Shown: positions 10,200-19,472, counted from the first letter of the stretch. The stretch: 64,000 nt of DNA from Promethearchaeota archaeon (GCA_011365055.1 RDOG01000015.1:1-64000), one strand, 5' to 3'. Made by a program: numbers and translations. Notes: generated from the letters alone by a model not told the origin.

Positions 10200-11604
10200 T
10201 TCTGAAAATAAACCAAAAATTGAGCGTATCCCTCGGCATAAAATGCCAGAACAAGATCCTTTCTTAAGGCGAAGAAATTTTAATGAAGTAAATTTAGGTT
10301 ATTCTCCTGAAATTGCAATTGCTGAAGCCGAACGATGCTTACAATGCAAGAAACCAAAATGTGTTGAAGGGTGTCCAGTCAATGTGGACATTCCAGGATT
10401 TATAGATTTTATAAAAAAAGGAGATTTTTGCCAAGCTGAACATCATATAAAAAAATTTAATGCTCTGCCTGCAGTATGTGGAAGAGTCTGTCCACAAGAA
10501 AATCAATGTGAAGGAAAATGCGTTTTAGGAAAAAAATTCGAGTCAGTGGCAATTGGAAATCTAGAGAGATTTGTTGCCGATTATGAGAGAAATTCCGGAA
10601 GCTGTTACGTTCCAGAGAAATTACCCCCAAACAACAAAAAAGTCGCTTGTATTGGCTGTGGTCCAGCTAGCCTAACAGTTGCTGGTGATTTAATAAAAAT
10701 GGGTTATGAAGTAACTATATTTGAGGCTTTTCATAAAGGTGGCGGTGTCTTAGTTTATGGTATTCCAGAATTTAGATTACCAAAAGAAATAGTTAAAGCA
10801 GAAATTAATAATTTAATTAATCAAGGAGTCAAAATAATATATGACATGGTTATAGGTAAGACTTTAACAATTGAAGATTTAAAAAATATGCAATTTGATG
10901 CAATTTTTATTGGTATCGGCGCGGGATTACCGATGTTTTTAAGAATCCCAGGTGAAAATTTAAAGGGTGTTGTTTCAGCCAACGAATATTTGACAAGAAT
11001 AAATCTAATGAAAGCCTATGAATTTCCTAAATACAAGACTCCTTATTTAAAAGGTAAAAATGTTACAGTTATCGGTGGGGGTAACGTAGCAATGGATTCT
11101 GCAAGATCTGCTTTACGATTAGAAGCTGATTCCGTGACTATTGTTTATAGACGGGCAATGGAACAATTACCAGCCCGAAAAGAGGAAGTACATCATGCTA
11201 TAGAAGAGGGTGTCATATTCAAGTTATTGAATAATCCTGTAAAATTTATTGGTGATGATGAAGGTAATTTGAAGGAAATGGAAGTAATAAAGATGAAATT
11301 AGGTGAACCTGATGCATCAGGAAGGGCAAGCCCTATTCCGATACCTAATTCTGAATATAATATAAAAACTGATTTGGTGATAATTGCAGTAGGCAATAAT
11401 TCAAATCCAATTTTAACATCCACTTATCCTGCATTAAAATTAAATAAATGGGGTAATATAATAACTGATGAGGATGGAAGAACAAATATCAAAGAAATCT
11501 TTGCTGGCGGTGATATTGTTACGGGGTCAGCAACGGTCATTTCCGCCATGGGTGCAGGAAGAAGAGCAGCAAGGGCAATTCATGATCATCTTAAAAATAA
11601 ATAA
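10192..11604 (+). CDS. NfnB/SudA-like FAD- and NADPH-binding subunit (GltD family)
   Basis: A 470-residue GltD-family flavoprotein. Two N-terminal [4Fe-4S] sites (CLQCKKPKCVEGCPV; CGRVCPQENQCEGKC), the FAD Rossmann loop (IGCGPASLTVAGDL), the NADPH site (GGGNVAMDSAR followed by VYRR), and the C-terminal GGDIVTGSATVISAMGAGR loop are intact. In NfnAB this subunit carries the bifurcating FAD and the NADPH site. Its ATG overlaps the end of the NuoG-NfnA fusion by 8 bases, so the NfnA module fused upstream and this protein almost certainly form one NfnAB-like unit inside the larger complex. A glutamate synthase small chain is less likely because no large subunit is present. Confidence 0.9.
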   Translation: MSDSENKPKIERIPRHKMPEQDPFLRRRNFNEVNLGYSPEIAIAEAERCLQCKKPKCVEGCPVNVDIPGFIDFIKKGDFCQAEHHIKKFNALPAVCGRVCPQENQCEGKCVLGKKFESVAIGNLERFVADYERNSGSCYVPEKLPPNNKKVACIGCGPASLTVAGDLIKMGYEVTIFEAFHKGGGVLVYGIPEFRLPKEIVKAEINNLINQGVKIIYDMVIGKTLTIEDLKNMQFDAIFIGIGAGLPMFLRIPGENLKGVVSANEYLTRINLMKAYEFPKYKTPYLKGKNVTVIGGGNVAMDSARSALRLEADSVTIVYRRAMEQLPARKEEVHHAIEEGVIFKLLNNPVKFIGDDEGNLKEMEVIKMKLGEPDASGRASPIPIPNSEYNIKTDLVIIAVGNNSNPILTSTYPALKLNKWGNIITDEDGRTNIKEIFAGGDIVTGSATVISAMGAGRRAARAIHDHLKNK

Positions 11605-11883
11605 CTAAATTTATACTAGACTTTATTATTTGTGCTAAAAATTAAAAATATTTGACTATATAATTTACAATATTTAACACTTTTTTTTAATTCTATTAAC
11701 AAAATTTAATTTAATAATAATATAAAATCTAAATTTTTATATCAAAAACTATAAACTTTTTGATTTAAAAATGTAAATTTCTGATATTTTTAAAATTATT
11801 CTTTCCTATTTTTATGAAAAAAAATTAATCAAATAGTACAGATATGATATAGCAATATAAAAGATTTAGGTTGGTGTGTTAGA

Positions 11884-13293
11884 GTGAGTGATAATAGTAA
11901 AAAAATATCTTTGCCAGCAAGCAATAAACCCTTATTTAAAAGTATCAAGATTCCAGAACTAGATCCAACTGAAAGAAATAAGTCCTTTAAAGAATGTAAG
12001 CTTGGATATGAATCTGAGGAAGCAGAATTCGAAGCAAAAAGATGTTTAAACTGTAAAAATACTCCTTGTATTAAAGCTTGTCCTATACACTTTCCTATAC
12101 CTGAATTCATGCAATTAGTTTCAGAGAAACGTTATGAAGAGGCTTATAATATTTTTATCGAATACACTCCCTTTCCAAAATGTTTATCGCGTATTTGTGG
12201 AACAGAATGTTCTAAAGCTTGTACTTTAGGTAAAAAAGGTGAACCTTTAAATATAGCAGGTGTAAAAAGATTTATTGCAGATTCCTGTGATTATCCTGAA
12301 GATTATTTTTCAATAAACAAACCAACTGGGAGAAAAGTTGCGATAATAGGCTCAGGACCTTCGGGAATAGTCTGTGCTATCAATTTAGCCAAACTCGGCC
12401 ATGAAGTCATCATGTTTGAAAAAGAAAATGTTGTTGGGGGGATGTTAGCACTAGGTATACCTGAATTTCGTCTACCAAAATCTATTTTAAATGATGAAAT
12501 TTTTTTCCTAGTCGAAAATTTAGGAATAAAAATTGAGAATGAAAAGAAATTAGGTAAGGATTTTAATCTTGAGGATTTACGAAAAAAAGAAAATTTTGAT
12601 TCTGTTTTAATAGCAATTGGTGCCCATAAATCTCGGGGTTTAAATGTAGAAGGTGAAAATTGTCCTAGTATAATGAACGGGCTTGATGTTCTTAAACGTA
12701 TTAATTTAAATAAAAAAATTAATATTGGTAAAAAAGTGGGCATTGTTGGAGGTGGAAATGTAGCAATTGATGTTGCACGTGTATGTGTGAGATTGGGATG
12801 TGACACAACTATATTTTATAGACGAACTAGGAAAGAAATGCCTGCAAATGAGTCTGAAATTAGGGAAGCAGAAGAAGAAGGTGTAAAAATAGAATATCTG
12901 ACACTTCCTCTAAAAGCTGTCTGTCAAAATAATAAATTAAAAACAGTAACGTTCCAAAGAATGAAATTAGGGGAACTGGATGCATCAGGACGGGCTAGCC
13001 CAGTTCCAATTGATGGATCTGAATTTGATGTTAAATTGGATAACCTTCTAAAGGCAATTAGCGAATTACCTGATTTATCATGGGTTTCCACTGGTAGTCC
13101 TCTTAATGAAATTGTTACAAGATTGAATACTCTTGATGTTAGTGAAAATTTCCATGCGACAAACATCCCAGGTGTTTTTGCATCAGGTGATGTTACAACG
13201 GGTCCTGCATTAGTTATTAATTCAGTATTGAGTGGTAAAGTTGCTGCAATTGAGATAGATCAATACTTAAAGACTTTAAATTGTCCAAATTAA
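11884..13293 (+). CDS. Stand-alone GltD/NfnB-like oxidoreductase
   Basis: A 469-residue paralogue of the preceding protein with the same order of sites: N-terminal cysteine pairs (CLNCKNTPCIKACPI; CGTECSKACTLG), FAD loop (IGSGPSGIVCAINLAK), NADPH loop (GGGNVAIDVARV) and FYRR. It starts with GTG 279 bases downstream of the operon. A TATA-like AATATAAAAG at about 11853-11862 lies about 25 bases upstream of the expected transcript start, so it appears to have its own promoter and a very short leader. No large partner subunit is adjacent. It could serve as an NADPH:ferredoxin or glutamate-synthase-type reductase; the partner is unknown. Confidence 0.8.
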   Translation: MSDNSKKISLPASNKPLFKSIKIPELDPTERNKSFKECKLGYESEEAEFEAKRCLNCKNTPCIKACPIHFPIPEFMQLVSEKRYEEAYNIFIEYTPFPKCLSRICGTECSKACTLGKKGEPLNIAGVKRFIADSCDYPEDYFSINKPTGRKVAIIGSGPSGIVCAINLAKLGHEVIMFEKENVVGGMLALGIPEFRLPKSILNDEIFFLVENLGIKIENEKKLGKDFNLEDLRKKENFDSVLIAIGAHKSRGLNVEGENCPSIMNGLDVLKRINLNKKINIGKKVGIVGGGNVAIDVARVCVRLGCDTTIFYRRTRKEMPANESEIREAEEEGVKIEYLTLPLKAVCQNNKLKTVTFQRMKLGELDASGRASPVPIDGSEFDVKLDNLLKAISELPDLSWVSTGSPLNEIVTRLNTLDVSENFHATNIPGVFASGDVTTGPALVINSVLSGKVAAIEIDQYLKTLNCPN

Positions 13294-13374
13294 GAAAATA
13301 AAATCATTTTTAATTCTATTTTTAAAAGTAATTTAGAATGATTAAGGAGAAATAATTTGAAATAAATTTACAAA

Positions 13375-13833
13375 TTATTCCTTTTTCATTCTTGAAAACA
13401 ATTCTTTCAACTCAGATTGAAGAGCAGCTCGAGCTCCCATTCCAGATAAAGGTTTTTCAATAGGTTTTGGTTTTGGAACAGGTTTTGGTTGAGGTGGTGC
13501 CATCGGTGTTACGGGGGTGTCACCTGGTCCCACTCCTGGAATTTCTGGTAATGACCCTGGTGATGGTCCTGCAGTAGGGGTAATGCCTCCACTTTGGATT
13601 GTTGTGAGCCAAGACTTGAGAGCATTCATTTCTCCCTCACTTCTAGCTTTATCAATCTTCATACCTTCTTCCATTTCATTAATTTTTTGTCCTAAATTGG
13701 TTAATTTGTTATCAATTTGTTCCATAACGTTTACAAATGTTTCCATAACTTTAACTACAAGCTCAGATAGGTCATCAACTTTTTCTTCTGTACTTTTTCC
13801 TTTTGAAGCTTTTAAAAACCATCCTAATTCCAT
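13375..13833 (-). CDS. Small coiled-coil / proline-rich protein with C-terminal amphipathic motif
   Basis: A 152-residue protein of unknown function. Residues about 15-80 are a predicted coiled coil (EEKVDDLSELVVKVMETF then IDNKLTNLGQKINEMEEG). Residues 83-128 are rich in Pro and Gly (PQPKPVPKPKPIEKP). The last 22 residues are a basic amphipathic helix, GARAALQSELKELFSRMKK. A proline-rich linker followed by such a helix resembles actin-regulator tails (WH2-like), a speculative but testable reading in an archaeon that may have actin and profilin. It is alone, convergent with the GltD paralogue, with its own upstream AT-rich region. It could equally be an oligomeric scaffold. Confidence 0.6.
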   Translation of the reverse strand: MELGWFLKASKGKSTEEKVDDLSELVVKVMETFVNVMEQIDNKLTNLGQKINEMEEGMKIDKARSEGEMNALKSWLTTIQSGGITPTAGPSPGSLPEIPGVGPGDTPVTPMAPPQPKPVPKPKPIEKPLSGMGARAALQSELKELFSRMKKE

Positions 13834-14052
13834 TTTTGCTCATTCCAAAGGGTTTTTATATTGTTTTTATTTTTTATTTTTTTTAATAAGAGTATAATAT
13901 TAAATTAAATGTTCCAAATCAATCCTATTTATGTTAATTAACCATAATTTTTCGTATAATGTAATTTTTTAATCTTTAAGTATGAAGTTTCCAGTATATA
14001 TAAAGTCATCATGTTATTTATAAGTAAATGAAATTTTTACTCTTTAAAAAAA

Positions 14053-14430
14053 TCAAGCTCTAGGAGATTTTTTAGCTTCTGGGGTTTTTCTTTTTCTTTT
14101 AAATCTTTTTGTCTTAAAATTCTTCTTATCTGTTTGAAAACCTTCATAAGTATCAAAAATTTTTATTATGAATTTCTTAATTTTGCTATTTGTAATGGTA
14201 AAAGGTTGATTTAAAAGATTTAGAATTTCTTTTTGTTTAGTTTTTTTATCAAAACCAAGCTCTTTTAAAGGTATTTTAAATGATTGTATCACCCAACGTT
14301 TTTCTTCTGGATGAAGCGCTCTAATCTCGACAATCCCATCCTTTTCAAGAGTTTTAAATTGTTCTAATTTTTGACCTTTAATATCTCTTATCTTAACGAT
14401 AATCATTTCTTCATCTGGAATATCCACCAT
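14053..14430 (-). CDS. Conserved-looking hypothetical protein with basic tail
   Basis: 125 residues, not recognised. The first 90 residues look like a compact alpha/beta domain (MIIVKIRDIKGQKLEQF, EIRALHPEEKRWVIQSFKI). The last 25 residues are strongly basic (KRFKRKRKTPEAKKSPRA), suggesting contact with nucleic acid or ribosomes; this is inference. It is monocistronic, with 219 bases of AT-rich sequence separating its 3' end from the coiled-coil gene start. An ATG start is present and the next gene is divergent. Confidence 0.55.
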   Translation of the reverse strand: MVDIPDEEMIIVKIRDIKGQKLEQFKTLEKDGIVEIRALHPEEKRWVIQSFKIPLKELGFDKKTKQKEILNLLNQPFTITNSKIKKFIIKIFDTYEGFQTDKKNFKTKRFKRKRKTPEAKKSPRA

Positions 14431-14600
14431 ATTTTAAAAATTAGTAATCATATTTTAAAATCTTTTTAAAAAAAAAAATCAAAGGACTTGATTACAGAAC
14501 GAAAATAACTAGGAGGTCCGCTAAAACCTTTTTATTTACAAAATTAAAAGCATTTATTAAAACAGAAAAATCATTTTAAATTGAAAAAAGGTTAGTTAAA

Positions 14601-15113
14601 ATGACTATAGTTGATGAAATAAAATCAGAAATCAATGATTTAATAGAACAAAATAAACCTGGAGTTGTAGTTGGTCTGGGCTCGGAATTTAGAAGCGATG
14701 GTGTCACTCCTATCAATATTACAAGCAGAATTTCAAATATTCTCCCAAAAACCTTCCTGAAAGTACTACCTCTTGCAATTGGAGGAGAACAACATTTCTT
14801 TCCTGATATAAAAGCATTTAAACCAGAATATCTTATAATTATTGACATGGCAAATTTAGGAAAACCACCAGGGTCCCTAGCAGTGATTAAAAAAAATATT
14901 TTATTATCCGGTGAGAATCCTGGCATTTTTTCTAAGGAAAAGGAATTTTCAAAAAATTTAGAAGCTATCGCTGAAAATATTAAAATAGTCACTATTGGGA
15001 TTCAAGCTAAAAGCATAGAATTCGGAGTTGAACAATCTCCTGAACTTGAAAAAGCAGAAAATGAAGTAATTAAAATTTTAGAACAAGTTGGAGTATATAA
15101 ACCTAAAGAATAA
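14601..15113 (+). CDS. HycI-like hydrogenase maturation protease family protein
   Basis: A 170-residue protein related to the M52 proteases that trim the C-terminus of NiFe-hydrogenase large subunits. The family glycine/aspartate loop appears as GLGSEFRSDG (about 25-34), the second acidic site as LIIIDMANLG, and the C-terminal GIQAKSIEFGVEQSPELE block is typical of HycI. The expected nickel-ligand histidine after the second site is not evident; that region reads LLSGENPGIFSKEKEF. It may therefore be a divergent or non-catalytic member. It begins with ATG behind AAAGG, divergent from the basic-tail protein. No hydrogenase genes are adjacent. Confidence 0.7.
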   Translation: MTIVDEIKSEINDLIEQNKPGVVVGLGSEFRSDGVTPINITSRISNILPKTFLKVLPLAIGGEQHFFPDIKAFKPEYLIIIDMANLGKPPGSLAVIKKNILLSGENPGIFSKEKEFSKNLEAIAENIKIVTIGIQAKSIEFGVEQSPELEKAENEVIKILEQVGVYKPKE

Positions 15114-15146
15114 TTTCTTAAGGTTCTTTATTATTTTTCTTAGTTT

Positions 15147-16298
15147 TTATAAAGCATTTAATAATAAATCTTTTAATAATTGTTTATTTATTCCACGTGG
15201 ATTCTTTTCTATACTAGATCCACCCGTTCTATCAATAATATCATCGATTTTATTCATTTCAACTCCAAGTTCACTAAGGGTCGTAGGTAAATTTAATTTT
15301 AGTAATAAATCCCGTATAAATGAAATTCCACCATCAATTTTTAACTCTTTTGAAGAATTTTTCAAGGTGGGATTTAAAGTTTCTCCAATTTTAGCAAATT
15401 CTTCCGGTTTAACGCTTTTATTAAATTTCATTACATGTGGAAGCAATAAAGCACAGATTATGCCATGTGAAATCTTATATAAATATCCTATTGGGTGAGC
15501 TAAACCATGAACTGCTCCTAAACCACCATTTGAAAATGCTAGTGCACTTAATAAGCTGCCAAAAGCCATTTGTTCTCTAATAGCAATATTTTTCCCATCT
15601 TTATATGCCAATTCTAGATTCTTGCCAATAATATGTATTGAATTCAAGGCTAATAAATTCGAAAAAATATTTGTTGTTTTTGAAACATAACACTCAATTG
15701 CTTGAGTTAGTGCATCCATACCACTTGATGCCGTAATTTTTGGAGGCATTGATATCGTTAAAAGAGGGTCTACGATAATAGTGTTTGCAATTAATGAAGA
15801 ATCTCTTAATATACTCTCTTTTACATCTCTTTTTCTATCAATAATTACGGAATTCTTTGTTACTTCTGATCCGGTTCCTGCTGTTGTAGGTATTGCGATA
15901 AATGGAAGACCTTTATTTACTAAAGATTTCCCAACGTGTTCTCTTACGGAATTAATTTCTTGTGGAATCATTCCTGCTATTGCTTTAGCAACATCTAAAG
16001 CTGAACCCCCCCCAATTCCAACAACGCAATTAATAGATTCTTTTCTCCCTATTACAATGCCCTCATCTATAGTTTCTACTGAAGGTTCTGGCTCAACTTT
16101 TTCGAATAAAATATAATCAATTGATTTTTTTCTTAAATATTCTTCAATTTTCTCAAGAAATCCCGATTTACGTAAAGCTGTTCGGCCTGTAATTATCATT
16201 GCTTTATTACCTAAAAAAGTAATTTCCTTAGGTAAATCTTCAATTTTATTCTGTCCAAAAATGATTTTCGCTGGTGTTAAAAAAGTGAAATCTATCAT
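15147..16298 (-). CDS. Iron-containing alcohol dehydrogenase (group III)
   Basis: A 383-residue NAD(P)H-dependent dehydrogenase. The N-terminal FGQNKIEDLPKEI strand, GGGSALDVAKAIAG dinucleotide loop (about 96-109) and PTTAGTGSEVTKNSVI block are canonical. Metal-site residues lie in SSGMDALTQAIECYVS and GAVHGLAHPIGYLYKISHG, with the His residues that bind Fe2+. It would interconvert an alcohol and aldehyde or ketone; the substrate cannot be told from sequence. Length matches the family. It is convergent with the HycI-like gene and 39 bases downstream of the helicase gene on the same strand in transcription order. Confidence 0.9.
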   Translation of the reverse strand: MIDFTFLTPAKIIFGQNKIEDLPKEITFLGNKAMIITGRTALRKSGFLEKIEEYLRKKSIDYILFEKVEPEPSVETIDEGIVIGRKESINCVVGIGGGSALDVAKAIAGMIPQEINSVREHVGKSLVNKGLPFIAIPTTAGTGSEVTKNSVIIDRKRDVKESILRDSSLIANTIIVDPLLTISMPPKITASSGMDALTQAIECYVSKTTNIFSNLLALNSIHIIGKNLELAYKDGKNIAIREQMAFGSLLSALAFSNGGLGAVHGLAHPIGYLYKISHGIICALLLPHVMKFNKSVKPEEFAKIGETLNPTLKNSSKELKIDGGISFIRDLLLKLNLPTTLSELGVEMNKIDDIIDRTGGSSIEKNPRGINKQLLKDLLLNAL

Positions 16299-16337
16299 TT
16301 TAATTCACGTAATAATATTCTCATTCAAAATTATTTT

Positions 16338-18353
16338 TTAATTGATATTTTCGTCTATTTCCCATTTTTCATAATAATCATAAGGAATTTCGTTAATAAA
16401 AATCGAAGGTCGTATAATATAAGAACTATCTGTTCCGTATCCTGCACTTTGGAATAAAGGAAGTGTTATATGCAGTATATTTTTTGCTCTTGTGACTCCC
16501 ACATAAAATAATCTTCTCTCCTCTTCCAGCTCTGTTATAGTTTTAACTCTTCTACCTGGGAAATATCCATCAGCTACATTTATGAGAAATACTACCTTCC
16601 ATTCCAATCCCTTTGCTCTATGAATCGTACTTAATGTTATTTTTTCATCATCATCCAAATCATCATTAATGGTAGAAACACCGATAATTTCTTGTTCTAA
16701 TACCATTTCTGCAATAAAATCTTCTAAAGATTTATATTTTGCTGCAAATGTTATTAATTGTTCAATATCTTCTTTTCTTTCCTCAAAATCTTCAAAACTA
16801 AATTCCAAATATTCTTTATAATAGTTATATATAATATCTAATAGGTCAGAAGGTTTTTCCAATAGCTCTTTATTATTCAAATTTTTTAAAAATAAGATAA
16901 AATCATTCCAATCCTTTATTTTTATCCTTTTGTTCTTAATTTTTGTTAGAAAATTTTGTTTACATATTTCCCGAACAGGATCTGGTGTTTTAGAAATAAG
17001 GTTCCAGATAAAATCCGAACCTTTAGAGCCAATACCAGGAATGATTTTTAATAATCTTTTCCATGAAATCTCATCCAAAGGATTTTGAATGATACGTAAA
17101 TAAGATAAAACATCCTTTATATGAGCCCGTTCAAAGAATCTTCTTCCTGATCTTATTACATAAGGAATACCACTTCTAGATAATTCTAATTCCATTTCTC
17201 TTGCATGAAAGTGAGCTCTATATAATATTGCCATTTCATTTAACTTAATATTTTGATCTCTTAATTCTAAAATCCTTTGTCTTATGAAATTTGCTTGTTC
17301 ATCTGCATCAGTTAAACATACAAGAGATGGTAATTCGCCATTTTTTTTAGTGCTTTTCAATTCCTTAAAATATTGATTTTCATTGTTAATGATGCTTTGA
17401 TTTGCAAAATTCAGAATTTCAGGGGTACTTCGATAATTTTTTATGATTTTATAAGTCTTTACATTTTCAAGTTTTTTTTCAAAATTAAAGATATTTTCTA
17501 TATTTGCTCCTCTAAATGAATATATACTCTGAGCATCATCCCCTACTACGATAACATTACTATGTTCTTCTGCCAATTTCAAAATTATATCTGCTTGTAA
17601 ATTATTGACGTCTTGATATTCATCAACTAAAATATGTTTAAATTGAGTTGATAGATCTTTTCTGATTTTTTCATCATAAAGCAGCTTTAACCAATTTACT
17701 AATAAATCATCAAAATCCATAACATTATTTTTTTTCTTTTTTTTATCATATTCTTTAAGAGTTGCATGAATTTCATCTAAAAGCTGTAAAAATTGGGGAT
17801 AACGCGTTTCAATGATTTCGTCTATTGCCATTTCGCAATTAACATGTAATGAATAAATGTTTCTTAATAAGCTACCTTTTGGGAATCTATTTTCTTTTTC
17901 ATTTACACTTCTAGGTTTACATAATTTAATCAAATCCGCAGCATCAGTGGTATCTAAAATCGTAAAATTCTCCGAATAACCCAAGAATTTTGCATGTTTT
18001 CTACAAAGAATGTTAGCTACATGATGAAACGTTCCTCCCATTAAATGTTTTGGGTTATATCCAAGTAATGCTTCAATCCTATTTAACATTTCTCTGGCTG
18101 CCTTATTTGTAAAAGTAACTAATAAGATATTTTCTGGTTTAACTCCCTTTTCTAAGAGATATGCCACTCTATATGTTAAAGTTCTTGTTTTTCCACTGCC
18201 AGCTCCAGCTAAGACGAGTGCAGGACCCTTATCACACGTAACAACTTGACGCTGCTCATCGTTCAAATCTTTTTCATAATTTATATTCGGAGGTACTTTA
18301 TCCGATTTAAGGACATATTTTCGTGTTTTGGGCCCTGTTTTTTCTTTTGTAAT
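16338..18353 (-). CDS. UvrD/Rep-family superfamily 1 DNA helicase
   Basis: ATP-dependent 3'-5' helicase with Walker A LAGAGSGKTRTLTYR, motif Ia TFTNKAAREM, motif II VDEYQDVN, motif III GDDAQSIYSFRGA, motif IV YRST, motif V TIHRAKGLEWKVV and motif VI RRLFYVGVTRAK, about 640-671 residues. The first canonical start, TTG 18266, begins just before NDEQRQVV. The frame upstream stays open back to a TGA at 18374 and encodes family-like sequence (TRKYVLKSDKVPPNINYEK) but contains no ATG, GTG or TTG. GGAGG at 18364-18368 lies 10 bases before an ATT at 18353, so an AUU start is annotated; a one-base error in the A6 run near 18340 is the alternative. Confidence 0.9.
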   Translation of the reverse strand: MTKEKTGPKTRKYVLKSDKVPPNINYEKDLNDEQRQVVTCDKGPALVLAGAGSGKTRTLTYRVAYLLEKGVKPENILLVTFTNKAAREMLNRIEALLGYNPKHLMGGTFHHVANILCRKHAKFLGYSENFTILDTTDAADLIKLCKPRSVNEKENRFPKGSLLRNIYSLHVNCEMAIDEIIETRYPQFLQLLDEIHATLKEYDKKKKKNNVMDFDDLLVNWLKLLYDEKIRKDLSTQFKHILVDEYQDVNNLQADIILKLAEEHSNVIVVGDDAQSIYSFRGANIENIFNFEKKLENVKTYKIIKNYRSTPEILNFANQSIINNENQYFKELKSTKKNGELPSLVCLTDADEQANFIRQRILELRDQNIKLNEMAILYRAHFHAREMELELSRSGIPYVIRSGRRFFERAHIKDVLSYLRIIQNPLDEISWKRLLKIIPGIGSKGSDFIWNLISKTPDPVREICKQNFLTKIKNKRIKIKDWNDFILFLKNLNNKELLEKPSDLLDIIYNYYKEYLEFSFEDFEERKEDIEQLITFAAKYKSLEDFIAEMVLEQEIIGVSTINDDLDDDEKITLSTIHRAKGLEWKVVFLINVADGYFPGRRVKTITELEEERRLFYVGVTRAKNILHITLPLFQSAGYGTDSSYIIRPSIFINEIPYDYYEKWEIDENIN

Positions 18354-18449
18354 TTCCGATAATCCTCCATTTCATTTTTAAAATAAAATAAAATGTAAAT
18401 TATTTAGAATATTTAAGCTCACAATAGAATATCTAATATAAATGTGAAA

Positions 18450-19472
18450 TTAATAACATTTTCCAACAATGTTTATAGGAGTATTACATTTTTTACAATT
18501 ATTTTTATCAGACAAATTTTTACAAGATATCGAATATCCTTGACGCTCGATAATTAATGCTTCACAATTTGGGCAATAAGTATTACTTGTTTTTGGTACA
18601 TAAATATTACCAAGATAAACATATTTTAAGCCAACTTTTTTTGCAGTCCTATAAGCATTCTCTAAGGTTTCTCTTGGTGTTGATGGCACGTCATTTAATT
18701 GAAACATAGGATGAAACTTGGAAAAATGTAAAGGGACTTCATCACTCAAATTATTAAGAATCCAGTCACATAATGCCTTTATTTCCTCCATGTTATCGTT
18801 TTTAGTTGGAATGATAAGATTTGTAATCTCAACAAGAATGCCTGCTTCATGCATTGCCTTAACAGTTTCTAATACAGGTTTAATAGATGGGACTCCAACT
18901 ATTTTCTGGTAAAACTCGTCTGTAAATGCTTTTATATCAACGTTTGCTCCATCAATATATGGTTTAATTAATCCAAAAGCTTCAAGAGTTACATATCCAT
19001 TCGTGACTAATACATTTTTCATTCCATTTTCTCTTGCTAACTTCGCAACATCAAGAATATACTCTAACCATATTAAAGGTTCATTATATGTGTAAGCTAT
19101 ATGTTTACAATTTTGCTTTTTAGCATGGTTTATTACGTCTTCTGGGCTCATCTCCCTTAATCTTGCTTCTGTAGCTTTAACTTGAGAAATATTCCAATTC
19201 TGACAGTGCTTACAATGAAAGTTACATCCTACCGCTGATATTGAAAGGATTGGATTACCCGGATAGAAATGGTACATGGGTTTTTTTTCCATGGGATCGA
19301 TAGCCAAAGAAGAAATTGAAGCATAAGTTAATGAAAATAATTTTCCGTTAATATTTTCGCGTGTTCCACAATTACCAAGTTTTCCAGGTTTCAACACGCA
19401 TCGCCAAGGACATATGCCACATTTGACTTTGTTATCATCAAATTTTTCATATAAAATAGTTTCTTTCATCAT
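18450..19472 (-). CDS. amrS: AmmeMemoRadiSam-system radical SAM enzyme
   Basis: A 340-residue radical SAM protein of the AmrS/PFL-activase-like family. The N-terminal CGICPWRCVLKPGKLGNCG block precedes the SAM-cluster motif GCNFHCKHCQNW (about 80-91). The C-terminal CPNC and CKKCNTPI pairs could bind zinc or iron. In many archaea this enzyme is found with Memo and AMMECR1 proteins, which are absent here. Its substrate is not firmly established. Two adjacent ATG codons open the gene; it stands alone between the helicase and VOC genes. Confidence 0.88.
   Translation of the reverse strand: MMKETILYEKFDDNKVKCGICPWRCVLKPGKLGNCGTRENINGKLFSLTYASISSLAIDPMEKKPMYHFYPGNPILSISAVGCNFHCKHCQNWNISQVKATEARLREMSPEDVINHAKKQNCKHIAYTYNEPLIWLEYILDVAKLARENGMKNVLVTNGYVTLEAFGLIKPYIDGANVDIKAFTDEFYQKIVGVPSIKPVLETVKAMHEAGILVEITNLIIPTKNDNMEEIKALCDWILNNLSDEVPLHFSKFHPMFQLNDVPSTPRETLENAYRTAKKVGLKYVYLGNIYVPKTSNTYCPNCEALIIERQGYSISCKNLSDKNNCKKCNTPINIVGKCY

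Noticed and set aside
12303..12806. 167-residue open frame opposite the GltD-like gene
   Set aside because: Lies fully antisense to a well-supported gene; composition (Phe/Ser/Pro/Thr-rich) is that of a complement shadow, with no SD.
14576..14992. 138-residue open frame opposite the HycI-like gene
   Set aside because: Antisense shadow of a gene with clear family motifs.
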